64,000 bases of DNA from Kappaphycus alvarezii. Lineage: Eukaryota > Rhodophyta > Florideophyceae > Gigartinales > Solieriaceae. Location of the stretch: assembly GCA_002205965.3 (NCBI GenBank), contig NADL03000037.1, forward strand, positions 434,001 to 498,000, given 5' to 3'. The position numbers and the translations under genes are program-made. A model generated the notes under the pieces. The model was not told where the DNA came from. It saw only the letters and a program-made list of their open reading frames with translations, and did no database searches. Numbering within the stretch: position 1 is the first letter of the stretch; the number at the start of each line of letters is the position of its first letter. Of the stretch, positions 44,053-55,500 are shown in pieces.

Positions 44053-45318
44053 ATTCATTCTCTCCGCTCACCCTCATAGCAAACCCACAGGTTTACCCTG
44101 CCCTTCAACGTTGAATATGAAGATGTTACCCTCTCTTCTCACGCCTTTACTCTCAAAATTGGCCAAGACATCGTCAAGGCCTCCTACAATCAATCCACCG
44201 GACAAGGAACACTCACTGGCCCGGCGAAGTACCCCAAGGAAATAAGGTCCATCGCCGAGGTACTCCGCATCGACGAAAGTGATGCAGGCCAGCCGGCTCT
44301 TCTCCTCGACCCCAATTAGATCCGCAACAATCATGCTGTGAAGTCTGCTATACAACGTATTCGAACGGGACATTCATCTGCTGGGTTCACTGGTTGGCGA
44401 TCTCTCGGCACTGCTTGCAATGGGGGAACCACCGGCGCTTTCTTGTTCGTGACGGTCGTCACGGGTGGGTTTGTAGGGCTGGAATACGGCTTCCGAAACG
44501 TTGCGATTGAAGATGCCTTGAAGAAACGCATCTACAATCTGATCATGGGTGTCACCACGGCCATCCCACAACCGCTCATCTTTAGTGCACAAGAGCTGGT
44601 TAGAAGTGCTCTACAAAGTAAGCGCAGATATAGCGTGCCTGATAATGCACATGGGGTTTTCAAGCCTATGCTGGAAGTGCTCAACAACGAACTTGGCGCT
44701 ATTGGTATTGTTGGCGGTGTGAGTGGGCTACTTAGTGCTCTTGACCCCACACGATCTTTCATCACCTCCACCGCTTGGAGCCACGGTAAATTCTTCTCAG
44801 GTTTCGCAGCCTGGAGCGTATTCAGAGACTTGATTGCAAGCATGTGCCTTGGGGCCGCGGAGGTAATCGATGTCAACACAAAGGTACTAACCCGCACACA
44901 TAAAGCTCAACTTGACCGCTGGACAACAGAGTTTTGGACCCAAAAGATCAAGAGTAGGAGCACTCGAGTCATGTTTGCCAATCTTTTTCTTCGTATGATG
45001 GTGGCTGAAAAGGTGTTCACCAACCACAACGCTATCACTGAGGCTTTAACCAGTGGACAAGCCTTGGCAGAAAGCAGTGTCACAATTCGCTTTGCAGAAT
45101 TCTTCTGCAATAACGCTATCTACGCAGTCTGCATGACAACGGCGACCCGCCTTCTTAGCTGGCTCTCTTTGGAGAAACTCGCCCATCCCCGCAAGTAGTG
45201 CTCCACTACTCAGTAAAATTATTATCCGTTGTTCTTGTCTCGCATTTTCCGCAATCTATCCGAGTATTTTCTAGATAGTCTAACTGTCAAGTACGCACAC
45301 AGCTCACTTCCGCCTTGA
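44053..45318 (+). pseudogene. Unknown gene, membrane-associated, with in-frame TAGs
   Basis: The longest uninterrupted part is 44320-45198 (ending HPRK, TAG). The same frame is protein-like both upstream (FNVEYEDVTLSSHAFTLKIG, IRSIAEVLRIDESDAG) and downstream (NYYPLFLSRIFRNLSEYFLD), crossing TAG at 44077, 44317 and 45196 and TAA at 45214, until a TGA at 45316-45318. The protein has several hydrophobic segments (GAFLFVTVVTGGFVGLEYG, IGIVGGVSGLL, FSGFAAWSVFRDLIASM), suggesting membrane association. I do not recognise it. It may be one gene of ~420 codons under a code where TAR is sense, or an ORF with decayed ends. Confidence 0.45.
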
Positions 45319-45329
45319 AAGCTGCCGAA

Positions 45330-45574
45330 TGGTTCTTTCTTTTCTTCATCGTGGATCAATTCCTTCATCAATCAATCCACCTTAACACATGGTCCAAAAT
45401 CCAGGAACACCTCTCTATTTTGTATTACGGTGTCATCATTTGTCGATTGCTTTTGCCGTGTTAGGTGCCGATGCTACCGAAATAAGCTGTCTCTTACGTG
45501 TCACCCCGTTTTCCTCGCGGTTACCCACTTGCGGTTACCCACTGTAGGCAAGCTTACAGTGGCTTAGAGTGGCT
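45330..45574. other. Spacer with short repeat
   Basis: No gene. CGCGGTTACCCACTTGCGGTTACCCAC at 45514-45541 is a direct repeat of GCGGTTACCCACT, next to the left arm of the HAD element. Confidence 0.5.
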
Positions 45575-45851
45575 GCTCGCTACACTTATATATATCCTAG
45601 CTATGTTTTCTAACGGTTACTTGTCACGCTGACATGAAGGTCTCGACTTACAGATGTCGGTCACGTTTACGTAAGAATGCTTTTAATTGCTGACAATATA
45701 GGCAGGGTTTCATTCCGTTGGTACTGGTGCCGGGTGTCTTTATGGCAAGCATTACGGTTTCCCGGTTAAATTCTTTTGCAATGGTTTTGGAAGGTGCAGG
45801 TCAGTTCACATTTTACGATATAAGGGGATTACGGCTCACTTAACCAGCCGC
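45575..45851 (+). repeat. Left arm of ~275-bp inverted repeat
   Basis: Complement of 46856-47130, with few mismatches, from CTCGCTACACTTATATATAT to GGCTCACTTAACCAGCC. The outer 155 bases recur at 40168 and 47244 beside the IS3 copies. The inner part opens a short frame, MASITVSRLNSFAMVLEG, reading toward the centre in both arms. Confidence 0.9.
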
Positions 45852-45992
45852 CCACGCGAGGGAAATCACTCTGAACGGGGCAGGGATTGCTTACGAACAA
45901 AGCTAAAAACCTAAGGCCACGCGGTATATTCTCTAAACATCACTCACGGCACCATCATAGTGAGTGCTATTGCTGTTTGCCGCAGGCAGAGA

Positions 45993-46964
45993 TTATGCCC
46001 GGTTGTCTCGCGGCGCTTGCCACCCCCTGTCTCCGATGTAACGCCAGATAAAATGGAGCCCTCTCTGTAATTCGCCAACATTCTTCAGTGAATTGAGCGA
46101 TACCTTCGATATACAGCCGATCCAGTAGCTTGAACCATACCCCTTTGGCACCTTAGGTTTGTACTTGTTGGCTAGCTTTAGCATCCCGATATCGTTACTA
46201 GAATTTCCTAATGTGAAAAGGATCACATTACTGAAATTGAGTATACTCACGAGGTGGTCAATTACCTTAGTGGTACCGATTGCCTTGGTGTGGAGCCCAT
46301 TTTGGATAATGATCTCCACAGTAGTGTCGTATTTGTGATCATACACTACTATGTCATTACGCTTGGAGGCAAGCCTTCGGAAGAAATCTAGGTGCTGGTC
46401 GTATTCAGGTCCTGTTTCGCTGCGCTAGTAACTGAACCCGATGGCGTCGCCCAATTCCAGTTCAGAGACATGAGCGTGGTTATTAAGGATATCTCTGGCT
46501 TTGGCCTTGAAGTTCTCGCATTCTGGAAATGGATAACAAAAGGGCGAGGCTTCGTAACCTGCATTGCTAGGGAAACGTATCCAGCTACCATCTTTGGCGA
46601 TAAGTGGCAGCTGAAGCCTCGGGAAAGCGGCATCCGCATCTTCAGGGCTTCGGCCAGTTGCCAAAACCACGATGACTTAGGCGTTTGCACCATGGATGAG
46701 CTTGAGAGCGTTAATGACTTTCTGTGGTGCCGGGATGATGGCGCCAGTACCAGATGATCGCTTGAGATTGTCATCAATATCGAAAACCAGTAAAACGGCG
46801 ACCTTGGGATCATTTTTTGCGTAATCGATGGCTCGACGGATCGTTCCCCCATAGGTGGCTGGTTAGGTGAGCCGTAATCCCCTTATATCGTAAAATGTGA
46901 ACTGACCTGCACCTTCCAAAACCATTGCAAAAGAATTTAACCGGGAAACCGTAATGCTTGCCAT
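45993..46964 (-). pseudogene. HAD-superfamily hydrolase (Cof / sugar-phosphatase-like), three in-frame TAR
   Basis: On the minus strand one frame without indels runs from the ATG at 46964 (inside the right arm) to the TAA at 45993. It shows HAD motif I, VAVLLVFDIDDNL, at about 46800, motif II-like VVLATGRSPEDADAAF at about 46650, a cap segment, and motif IV TLGNSSNDIGML at about 46190. DxDxT is DIDDN here. TAA interrupts after GLRLT and after HGANA, and TAG after IGFSY. The family removes phosphate from sugars and small metabolites; the general style is bacterial Cof or sucrose/trehalose phosphatase-like. It is the only cargo between the inverted arms. Confidence 0.68.
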
Positions 46965-47130
46965 AAAGACACCCAGCACCAGTACCAACGGAATGAAACC
47001 CTGCCTACATTGTCAGCAGTTAAAAGCATTCTTACGTAAACGTGACCGACATCTGCAAGTCGAGACTTTCATGTCAGCGTGACAAGTAACCGTTAGAAAA
47101 CATAGCTAGGATGAATATATGTGTAGCGTT
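46856..47130 (-). repeat. Right arm of ~275-bp inverted repeat
   Basis: Inverted copy of 45575-45851. It supplies the first 33 codons of the HAD frame. Together the arms enclose a 1.55-kb unit that looks like a mobile cassette or a foldback element. Confidence 0.9.
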
Positions 47131-47167
47131 AAGGGCCTATCGGCTTCACGGCCGATAGGCCCTTAAC
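47128..47167. terminator. Perfect 17-bp hairpin
   Basis: GTTAAGGGCCTATCGGC pairs without mismatch to GCCGATAGGCCCTTAAC around a 6-base loop TTCACG. It lacks a T-run, so a Rho-independent terminator is not certain. It sits at the junction of the inverted repeat and the duplicated segment, and half of it (GGGCCTATCGGC) recurs at 40157 at the left edge of the island. Confidence 0.7.
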
Positions 47168-47269
47168 AACAGCACCAGCAGTCCAATCGGCCGCTCGCTA
47201 CACTTATATATATCCTAAACAACAGCACTAGCGGTCCAATCGGCCGCTCGCTACACTTATATATATCCT
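47165..47269. repeat. 53-bp tandem duplication
   Basis: AACAACAGCACCAGCAGTCC... and AACAACAGCACTAGCGGTCC... each run through CGGCCGCTCGCTACAC and TTATATATATCCT. The second unit continues into the 1.24-kb duplicated segment. Confidence 0.85.
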
Positions 47270-48478
47270 GGCTATGTTTCCTAACGCTTACCTGTCACGC
47301 TGACGTGAAAGTCTCGACTTACAGTTGTCGGTCACGTTTACGTAAGAATGCTTTTAATTGCTGACAATATAGGTAGGGCTTTATTCGGTTGGTACTGACC
47401 TGAACCCCATAGAGGTGGTCTTGGATTTTGGACCAAATCAGCAGCGTTTTAAGGTGGAATCTGGTTTCATTTATGCTACTAATTTCTCAAGTAATGGTTT
47501 CGTGCATAAGCCTCATTTGGGTCAATATGCCGTGGGATGAATGGGGCCGTTCGGCATTGTAGTAATCCATCCAGCATCCGATTTTCCGTTTGGCTTGCGA
47601 GCCTGTTTCAAAGGCATGCAGGTAAACGCATTCATATTTGACAGACCGCCAGAGCCGCCCGACCATCCGGTTGTCGATCCAGCGACCACGCCCGTCCATC
47701 GAGATTTTCACCTCAGCATCTTTCAAGGCATTGATCCATTCAAAGCTGGTAAATTGAGAACCCTGGTCCGTGTTCATGATCTCAGGCTTCCCATATCGGA
47801 CGAGCGCCTCCTTCAATGTCTCAACACAGAAGCTGGCGTCCATCGAGTTCGATAGCCTCCAACTCAGAACCTTGCGGCTGTGCCAGTCCATGATCGCCAC
47901 CAGATACAAAAATCCGCGATGCATCGGAATGTACGTTATATCCGCACACCAGACCTAATTAGGCTGGTCAATGACCATGTCTTTGAGAAGATAAGGATAC
48001 ACCTTGTGTTCTGGATGTTTCTTGCTGGTGTTGGGTGTTTGATAGACCGGAACCAGCCGCATCAAGCGCATCAGACGCCGAACACGGTGACGACCACAGG
48101 AATGCCCCTGCGGCTGCATCCAGCGGGCCATTTGGCGAGAGCCATACCAGGGTGTCTGCAAAAACTGCTTGTCGATGATTTCCATGAACTTCAGGTTTTC
48201 CGCGCTCTCGCCCTTTGGCGTGTAGTAAAGATTGGAGCGCGTCAGGCTCAGCAGTTTGCACTAGCGGCGCACGTTTAAATCTTCCTTTTCCCTGCTCACC
48301 ATTTTTTGCCTCGCGTCCCGAGTAGTTGATGCGAAGCATCCGCTAAAAAATCCCGCTCGACAAACAACTTAGTAGCAGCGGAGAGCAAATTAGAAGCAAT
48401 CAAAAACAATGCATTTACTGATATCACCTAATTACAACACGTCGAAGACATGTCGCTCGCTGAGGGAAATCACTATGA
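47239..48478. repeat. 1.24-kb segmental duplication, copy 2 (contains IS3)
   Basis: Direct copy of 40163-41404. After the shared end GGAAATCACTATGA it continues ACGGGGCAGGGATTGCTTAC, a word also found at 45878-45897. Confidence 0.9.
47471..48302 (-). pseudogene. IS3-family transposase orfB, copy 2
   Basis: Same gene as copy 1 and the same two TAG codons at the same places. Two additional single-base deletions near 47504 and 47520 shift the frame in the last ~20 codons, so the C-terminus reads LTQMRLMHETIT. The truncated orfA remnant upstream is also identical. The nonsense codons and the 5' truncation therefore predate the duplication. Confidence 0.88.
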
Positions 48479-48479
48479 A

Positions 48480-50590
48480 CGGGGCAGGGATTGCTTACGA
48501 ACGAGAAAGGCTCAGTCCCTGCGGAACCTGCGTCCCAGTAGTGCGGCGGATCGCGGGGTAGCATACTCGGCAGAACGTTCACGGGCCGGTGCAGCGTCTA
48601 TGACGCTATGTCGCCCTGTATCAGCACGTGGGTACTTTAAATGGAGACGTGCCCTTTCCGGTTGCCGTACGATTTGGCAGCGCACTGCACAGTAGAACAG
48701 AAAAAAAAGTGGAGCTGGAACAGCGAAAGCAAGCGCAAGGAAAGGAAAGGGATGAAAAGTGAAGGTTCTGCTTGACCGCAGACAATAGAAAGGAAATGGA
48801 CAAACTAAAAATAGTGGCGCACCCATGGAACGACGACACCATGAACAACACAAAGCCCGGCGTTTTATTCAACAAATCCCCTTCTTCCGACGTTTCCTGG
48901 TCCATTTTCGCATAGGAAAAAGTAGTAATACACGGTAGGAGCGATGAGGAGAGGAGCTCCTGATCATCTATCACTATCATAGTGTGGCGTTTGAGTGCAA
49001 CAATGAAGCATTTCTGCGCGAGAAATTGACGTCTCAAAAGGCAAAAAAACTACTAGAAGTGAAGATTTACGTTCCTTGGGGGTTAAAAAGAGAAAGAAAC
49101 AGAAAGCAATTAATGGCATCAGCACTAAACTAGATACAAGTGAGATATTGGGCTCTACTACACAGTTGGATGCTCTTTGCTAAAGAGTTTGTTCCATATA
49201 AATACCTACATTCAGATTCTTCAGAAGTCAGTACCCGAGTAGAAGAAAATAGAACAGTTTAAATGCATCATATTCAAAAGAGCAATAAATGTTTAATGTG
49301 GGCTATTAGTATTTCGATACCGGTAGGAAGAATTTCCGCAACTATCCGAGACAATCTTTTGTATCTCTGAATTTTACACAGAAGATGTTGAAGAGAAAAG
49401 AAGTACGAGATGTAGACTAGAAACAAAAGAAGGACAAGATGGATCAGATGACTAGTCAGTTAAATGAGATGTAATTTTTCCTAGAAGCAATTAGTGAGGT
49501 CGGGGCCTTCAAAAAAACGCTAAACAGAAGCAGCTAATAGTCTCAGCCATTATGTTCAGAGTGACCATCAAGCGATTCAACAACCTCAAATACCGCACTG
49601 GACCATTCATTTTACCGATAAAGAAATAAAATCCCATTCTTAGGACTCCGTATAATCCTCAGGGCAGCATTGTTAAGTTCTTGGAGCTTTTTCTCGGGTA
49701 AAGGTCCCGATAGAATGAAGAATTGAAGAGAAAGGAACAAGAAGGGAGTAAAACAGCGGATAATTCATAAATTTTGTGAGAGGTTGATTTTTTGGGTGCG
49801 GCGAAGAAAGATGACCAATAAGAAGCACTGCTGAAATATAGGAGAAACAGTGTCATCTAATTCGACGCCTATATGGGTAAGGCCCCGATTATTTGTTCAT
49901 CATTGACAGTTCTGGTGTTCAGCAAGAAAAAAATTTAGGTCAAAAGGACTTGGAAGGAATAATGGACCAGTTTTTTACCGTTTAGTTTGGTTAGGATGCT
50001 TACTTTGGTCTTTAAATGTGTGTAATTTGGGCAGTTTTGTCGTTGAAAAGCAGATGAAGCTAATAAATAACTGAATAGGTTGCTAATGAAGCCTGTTTTG
50101 CTTATGAAGGCCTCCATAAAGGGCGTTTTAGAAAGTCAGTGCAGTTTGAAATTCGCATTTGTGAAGTCTTATAAGACTGAAACTCATCCTTTCTTGGATA
50201 CAAATGCCGTCTGATTTCAAGTCACCCATTTTTTGCGAAAAGCTGAAAATTGCCCAAACGACCACCCATCATCGAATGGTCGCTATGGAAATTGCAGTTG
50301 CTCAAGTATTTGGTTTTTTGGATAAATTTCTAGCTTCCTACGAATTTTTTGTCTAAGCTTTTGATTTTTGACGTACGGAATGCCCTATTCGGCCTCATTA
50401 TGAACATTTCAGCTCATAATTAGACTTCTAGGTGTATATAAACAATCCTCCGCTACGGTCTTCAGCAGGTGAAACTGTACGTTGGGACGTTATTTCCTGA
50501 TGAACTTTCTTGACAGTACACTTAGCGGGAATATGCTGGCTTACACGAATATTTCGAAGATATGCGGCAATTAGATTTTGTCCGGAGAGT
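48480..50590. other. Right flank of the island, no gene seen
   Basis: 48480-48700 is GC-rich, then AT-rich low-complexity sequence. No coding frame with recognisable motifs on either strand. Confidence 0.4.
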
Positions 50591-50599
50591 GATTTATAC

Positions 50600-52260
50600 T
50601 TAAATTATAACGCTTCTAGTGCTTTAAAATAATGCTCAAGCACACCTTTCAATTTTGTTGTGTATAATATTTGGAATTTACTGTAGGGAGATGGTGGAGA
50701 TGCTTGAGCTTTTGTTTGTTATTTATCATATATTCCCGGCAGGCATACTTGTATTCAGCTATGAACTTGTTCCGGCATTTAGCTAGGCTACCAGAAACTT
50801 TCATATTTTCTTCCCTGAAGCGCATGGAAATGTAGTATGAGACCTCCTCAACCCATGGTGCATGTAGTGCAATGCGCTGTGCGCAGTTCTTCACGTCTAG
50901 AAACGGAACCCCGCCAGACAAATGAGAGAACCAACACACACACACCAAGACCCACAGGGTTTTCGCTGTCCCTCTTTTTCTTTAAGAAACCTGCGATGCG
51001 CTAGCACAGCTCGCCGACGGCGAGGAAGAATGGGGTTGGAAGAGCGGGGGTAATTCCTTGGACTGCTGGACGGTATACTTTTCCTCTGGGTTGTGAGGCC
51101 GGACCGTGGTCCGCGGAATGCTAGAAACTTGATGAGGATCGATTCCAAAGAACCGTAAACACCAGTGGTGTAATATTGGACAAAGAAGATGTAGTAGTGT
51201 GTCAGCAGTGCTGAATATCTCCTTTGAAGATAAGGATGTTGTCACCAACGACAACCATGAAGTTCCTACTTGTATATAGACGCCGGAGTCCGGGGCGCCA
51301 AGTGTGAGTAAATATCACAAACAAACAACAAAAGGGGTATTATAATATCGGATAGAGGGGGGGAATAGAAATGGAGACCCCGGCGGATAAACGTGGCTAT
51401 AGCCAAAGTTGCCGTTGGTAAGGTTTCTGCAAAGGCGGAAGTTGGGAGTCAAGTTCAGAGCCAACACAAGCGTGCCTGTTTAATCTAGGGCCCTAGTGGC
51501 CAGGTAGTTACAAATAATAGTTAGCTAGGTTAGTTTTATCTACGACGGCGGGGTGAGTGAAGTTAGGGTCAGCCAAGTAAGGGAGATCCAAGTTAGAGAT
51601 AAGTAAATTCGACAGTTGGTCCAATAGGTGCATTTCACATGCGAAAATGTCAGGTCCAATTCGGGGCCCGAGTGGTCCAGATTGCAAGCCTTCAAGCACT
51701 CTCGGGTGGGTATATGGTACCAAGAGTAATAGTGGGCGACAAGCGAAAATTGCTCTTACTGTACAGTACAGTGCCTGCTGGTTAGCAGTGAATCAGATCA
51801 AAAAAAGATCACCAAAATCAGCTCTGCCGATAGCAATACAGTGTGAGTGCCAATTGCACTACAGTGCAGAGGATTGGGTGGGCAATGGAGTGGAACGTAT
51901 GGGGTTTGGAGCTATTCTTAACGGTGATAAAGTGGGTGACGCATGTGAGTTGAAATACGCATAAATTTGGTTTCGTGCTTTGCTTAGTTCACTGTTGCGG
52001 AAACTAGATGGCGCAAAGGTCTTTGAAAGAGCTAGATACTTTTTTAGGATCATTATAATACTTCGCTTCGCGATAAATACAATCAACTTGCGAGTTTTCG
52101 ATGGATTGCTCAGAATATTTATTGAGAAAAGCATAATGATAAGGAAGTACTCGAGCACGCGATCCCTTATGACATCATTAGAGAGGTAATAATCTTCAAC
52201 ATACCCTTAATGCAATCCACAAGAGACTGTTCCAATTCTGTATGTTGTCTAATATCCTGC
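50600..52260. repeat. Dispersed element family, copy 2, split by an insertion
   Basis: 50600-50870 matches 3523-3770, and 51860-52200 matches 3790-4130, both in the same orientation. The ~900 bases between include TGGCGCCCCGGACTCC on the minus strand at about 51287-51302, right after CACA. That would suit an LTR end followed by a tRNA primer-binding site, suggesting an LTR-element remnant inserted into the family member. Confidence 0.45.
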
Positions 52261-52599
52261 CCGAAAAGCATACTCCTAATGTGGATTATGTACAGTAAAA
52301 TGATCATTGGCAATAATTGGCTCTTGACCTTTACAGGTCAATAAATCATTACTGTGTTCATTGGGCGTCCTCAAACGATCATTTTCAAGTGCCCCTGGAA
52401 GCAATAGAATAGATTAGCTCTCTGATAAATTTGAGTGAAGGCGTGGCAGATTTTATTACATCGGCGCTACATTTGAATGCTTGAAGTTGGTCAATTTCCG
52501 GCCAAGCTGGAAGCAACTGTCCTCCGCACTCCAAATTGCACTATTTCATGATCATCATACCCATCCTTGATCATTTTGAGGACCGTTGCCCTCCTTCTT

Positions 52600-55500
52600 C
52601 CCCCTCATCACCCCTCGTTGGCCAAATTTGGGAGCGAAATACCGACAAAGTAACCGCTAGAACCACTGCAAAGGGTGGAGCCTCATTGGCAAGAATGAAA
52701 GGGCCGAATAGGAACAAGGCTGCAGCGACACATCTTGATCTGCGTGGAAGGCCCTTAGTCGGCGGTAGAACTATCGCAAGTAGAGGGGGAGAATCAGAAC
52801 CACCCATTCAATAGGAATCTTCAGATGAAATAAGGATAAATCTTGCAAAGAATGCTGTTCAGGCCGCCAGCGGTGCACATGTATTGGAAGTGGAGTAAGA
52901 TGAGGTGAGAGTAGGTGCTACAAGGGGGAGGAGTAGAGGATGGAAAGGAGTCTCTGTAGACGGAAGAGGTAATGGAAGAGGCGGAAGAGGCGTGGGAGAA
53001 GGAATAAGGTAGCGCCAGATGTCACTGTCAGTGCTGGTTGGAAATTGGAGTCTTTTCAGAAGCAAGTTTTTATTATGGAGAGAAAAATTTCCCACATTCT
53101 TGTGCAGCAGAGAGCTATAATTTTCTGCTCAACTGCCGCTAGTAACTTGCGCCTTTAGTGTAATGTAAGAAGCCTTCCTCCGACTTGAAGAGGGTTCATA
53201 GTTCCGCTTATTAACGGTTCGTAAAGACAACTAGCTGAGTGGTTGAATGAACGGATTTTCATTTAATCTTTGGAACACGAGAAGGTTTCTCTGGCAGACA
53301 TATATCGGTATGTTGCCGTTCTATTGTACTCACATGCAAATGGGTTCGGTTTCCAGCGTACAATACAAAATCTTCAGATGTTTGGTTGTGTTCTACCTTC
53401 TTTTGACCTTGTTAGGGTTGTTGCCAACAATGTTCTGGCATATTAGTGGATGAGAAGAGGTGATTAAGGAGCACCGCACTGGAATGCGCAGCGGGATCAT
53501 AATAGGCAGCTTTTTAATTTCGAGAGCCTCGCTTTTATGGATAGACAGAATGTTTTCTTCATCCCTTTGTACATACCGGCAACATTGGACGACGAACTAG
53601 TTGAGAAAAGGGCCATCGACAACCAAGTGCAGACAGTTATCTCGCGAATAGCTGACAGAGAAGGCCGTCCTGCAGAGACAGTCGAATGTGTTCCGTGTGA
53701 TAGTTATGTTACAGTTTAGTAGGATGCGAGAATCAAGCATTGAAAATGTGAGGAAGCTGATGACTATTCTGTTGGATGGAAGGGGTGAAGATTCGTTGAT
53801 TAGCTTCATTCTAACAGCTGACCGAGGGTACGGAAAGCAGGCGTTTATGGAAATCATGTCCGATTTTGGCATTGAAACCGTGTTTGTTATACTAAAGCAA
53901 CTTCTTATGGTCAATCAATTTGTAGTACAGTCGTACTTGAACCCCGGTAGGTTTGACGTGGAGTAAATGGAGGGAGAGCAGTAGGAAAATGAGGACGAAG
54001 GTGAGCCTAGTCAGAACGCAGGATCTGTGCAATCAGGTGCACTAGAAACAGGTGCAGTCAATGATGGAACAATTGAAAGGATGAATGTTGTTGGTGATTT
54101 TCAGTTAAATCGCAGGAAAGAGTTCGTTATTGATGATAATCCGTCATTTGGGGCCGAAGCTTTCTTTGCATAGCGAAATGCGGGATCTCTGGCAAAGCTA
54201 ACAGGGGAGAAGAAGCTAACTGCAGTTGAAATCTGGGAGCATGTAACAGAAAGCTTTTCTAAGGTTCTACGCTTTATTTATACAGTTCCTGCATCAATCA
54301 GTGATTCAATTAGCACTTGGATAGCAGTTCCTAGGACAGATTACGAGACGGAACCTTTGCTGTTCATCAATCATGACAAGGAGACTCCCACAGCAAAATT
54401 GGCAAGAGAAGCTGTAGAGAATGCACTGAAGGAAAGATTTGAGATCCTCAAAACAAGTAAAAGGTGCGCTGGTTGGTTTTTGCTACGACAGATACGAGTT
54501 ACTGACACAATTGCTGGGAAAATTTTTTTGAGGAACTTTGATATGAGAACCATTTTGAAGATAAAGGAAAAAGGTAGGAGTGACGCGTTATATAAGGATA
54601 AGACGAGAAAGGCATGGTTGGAGGATGTCATGAAGATTTTGTTCAGTAGTAAGGTATCAACAGAATCGATGATGCGTGAGAGTGCTAATTGACGTGCTGT
54701 TATAAGCGCGTTGCGGGTTAAATCAAGAGTGCGGGCTGTTTTAGAGGCTGAAATGTTGGCGAGAAAGGATGAGAAGTATTTACCCTGTCCTTCAGACAGT
54801 ATTGTTTTGTTTTAGACGGACGTATTGGTTGGATTGGACGATGGTCAGCTTCGTGGTGAATATGATGAATAGGAAGCTTACAAAATGGCTATACTGGAGA
54901 TAAAGAGCCGAGTCGCGGCAAGCAGTTTAAGCCTAGCAATCACTCTCTCCAAGTCGAATCTGGTCAAGTGTTGTGCCGGCGACGAGTTTTTTTACAAGCG
55001 CATCCCAACGGAGCAGATGGCGCAGATTCTTCTCCAGCTGTATGTGGTTGGTATTCATTATTCGCTATACGCTTCTGCAGGGGAGACAGTCTTTTTGTGT
55101 TGCGTTCTAATACGATGCATTTTGGAGTTACGACGCAGATGTTTGGATGTTTCGAAGGCAATCGCAGGGCCTGTTGTTGCATGGGCTCATCAAGAGAGGA
55201 CGACAATCCAACAATTTGCTACAGCAGACCAGATTCAACCACGCGTCTCAAACTTTCTATTCTAAAACCAAAGGATGAGTTGATGGTGCTGGGCAGCTGA
55301 GATCGTCTGGTTCCCATTTTAAATGGGAGCAAAAGGTACTGGCACAAATTACTAAGACCTTAGCTGTGAATTCATTCATTGCCTATCGAATTTTTCAAAG
55401 GCAGGACTTGCTGGATAGAGAAGATTCATTTCAAACTTTGGAAATCTACAGGGTTAAGTTGGTTCAGAACACGACAAATTTTATGGCCGATGCAGCGCTC

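Noticed and set aside
44074-44373. 99-codon minus-strand frame with GGLIVGGLDDVLANF
   Set aside because: It overlaps plus-strand sequence that continues the unknown island gene in frame; it has no known motif of its own.
47128-47167. CRISPR-like or origin-like interpretation of the hairpin and 53-bp repeat
   Set aside because: Only two tandem units and no spacers; no replication protein gene nearby.
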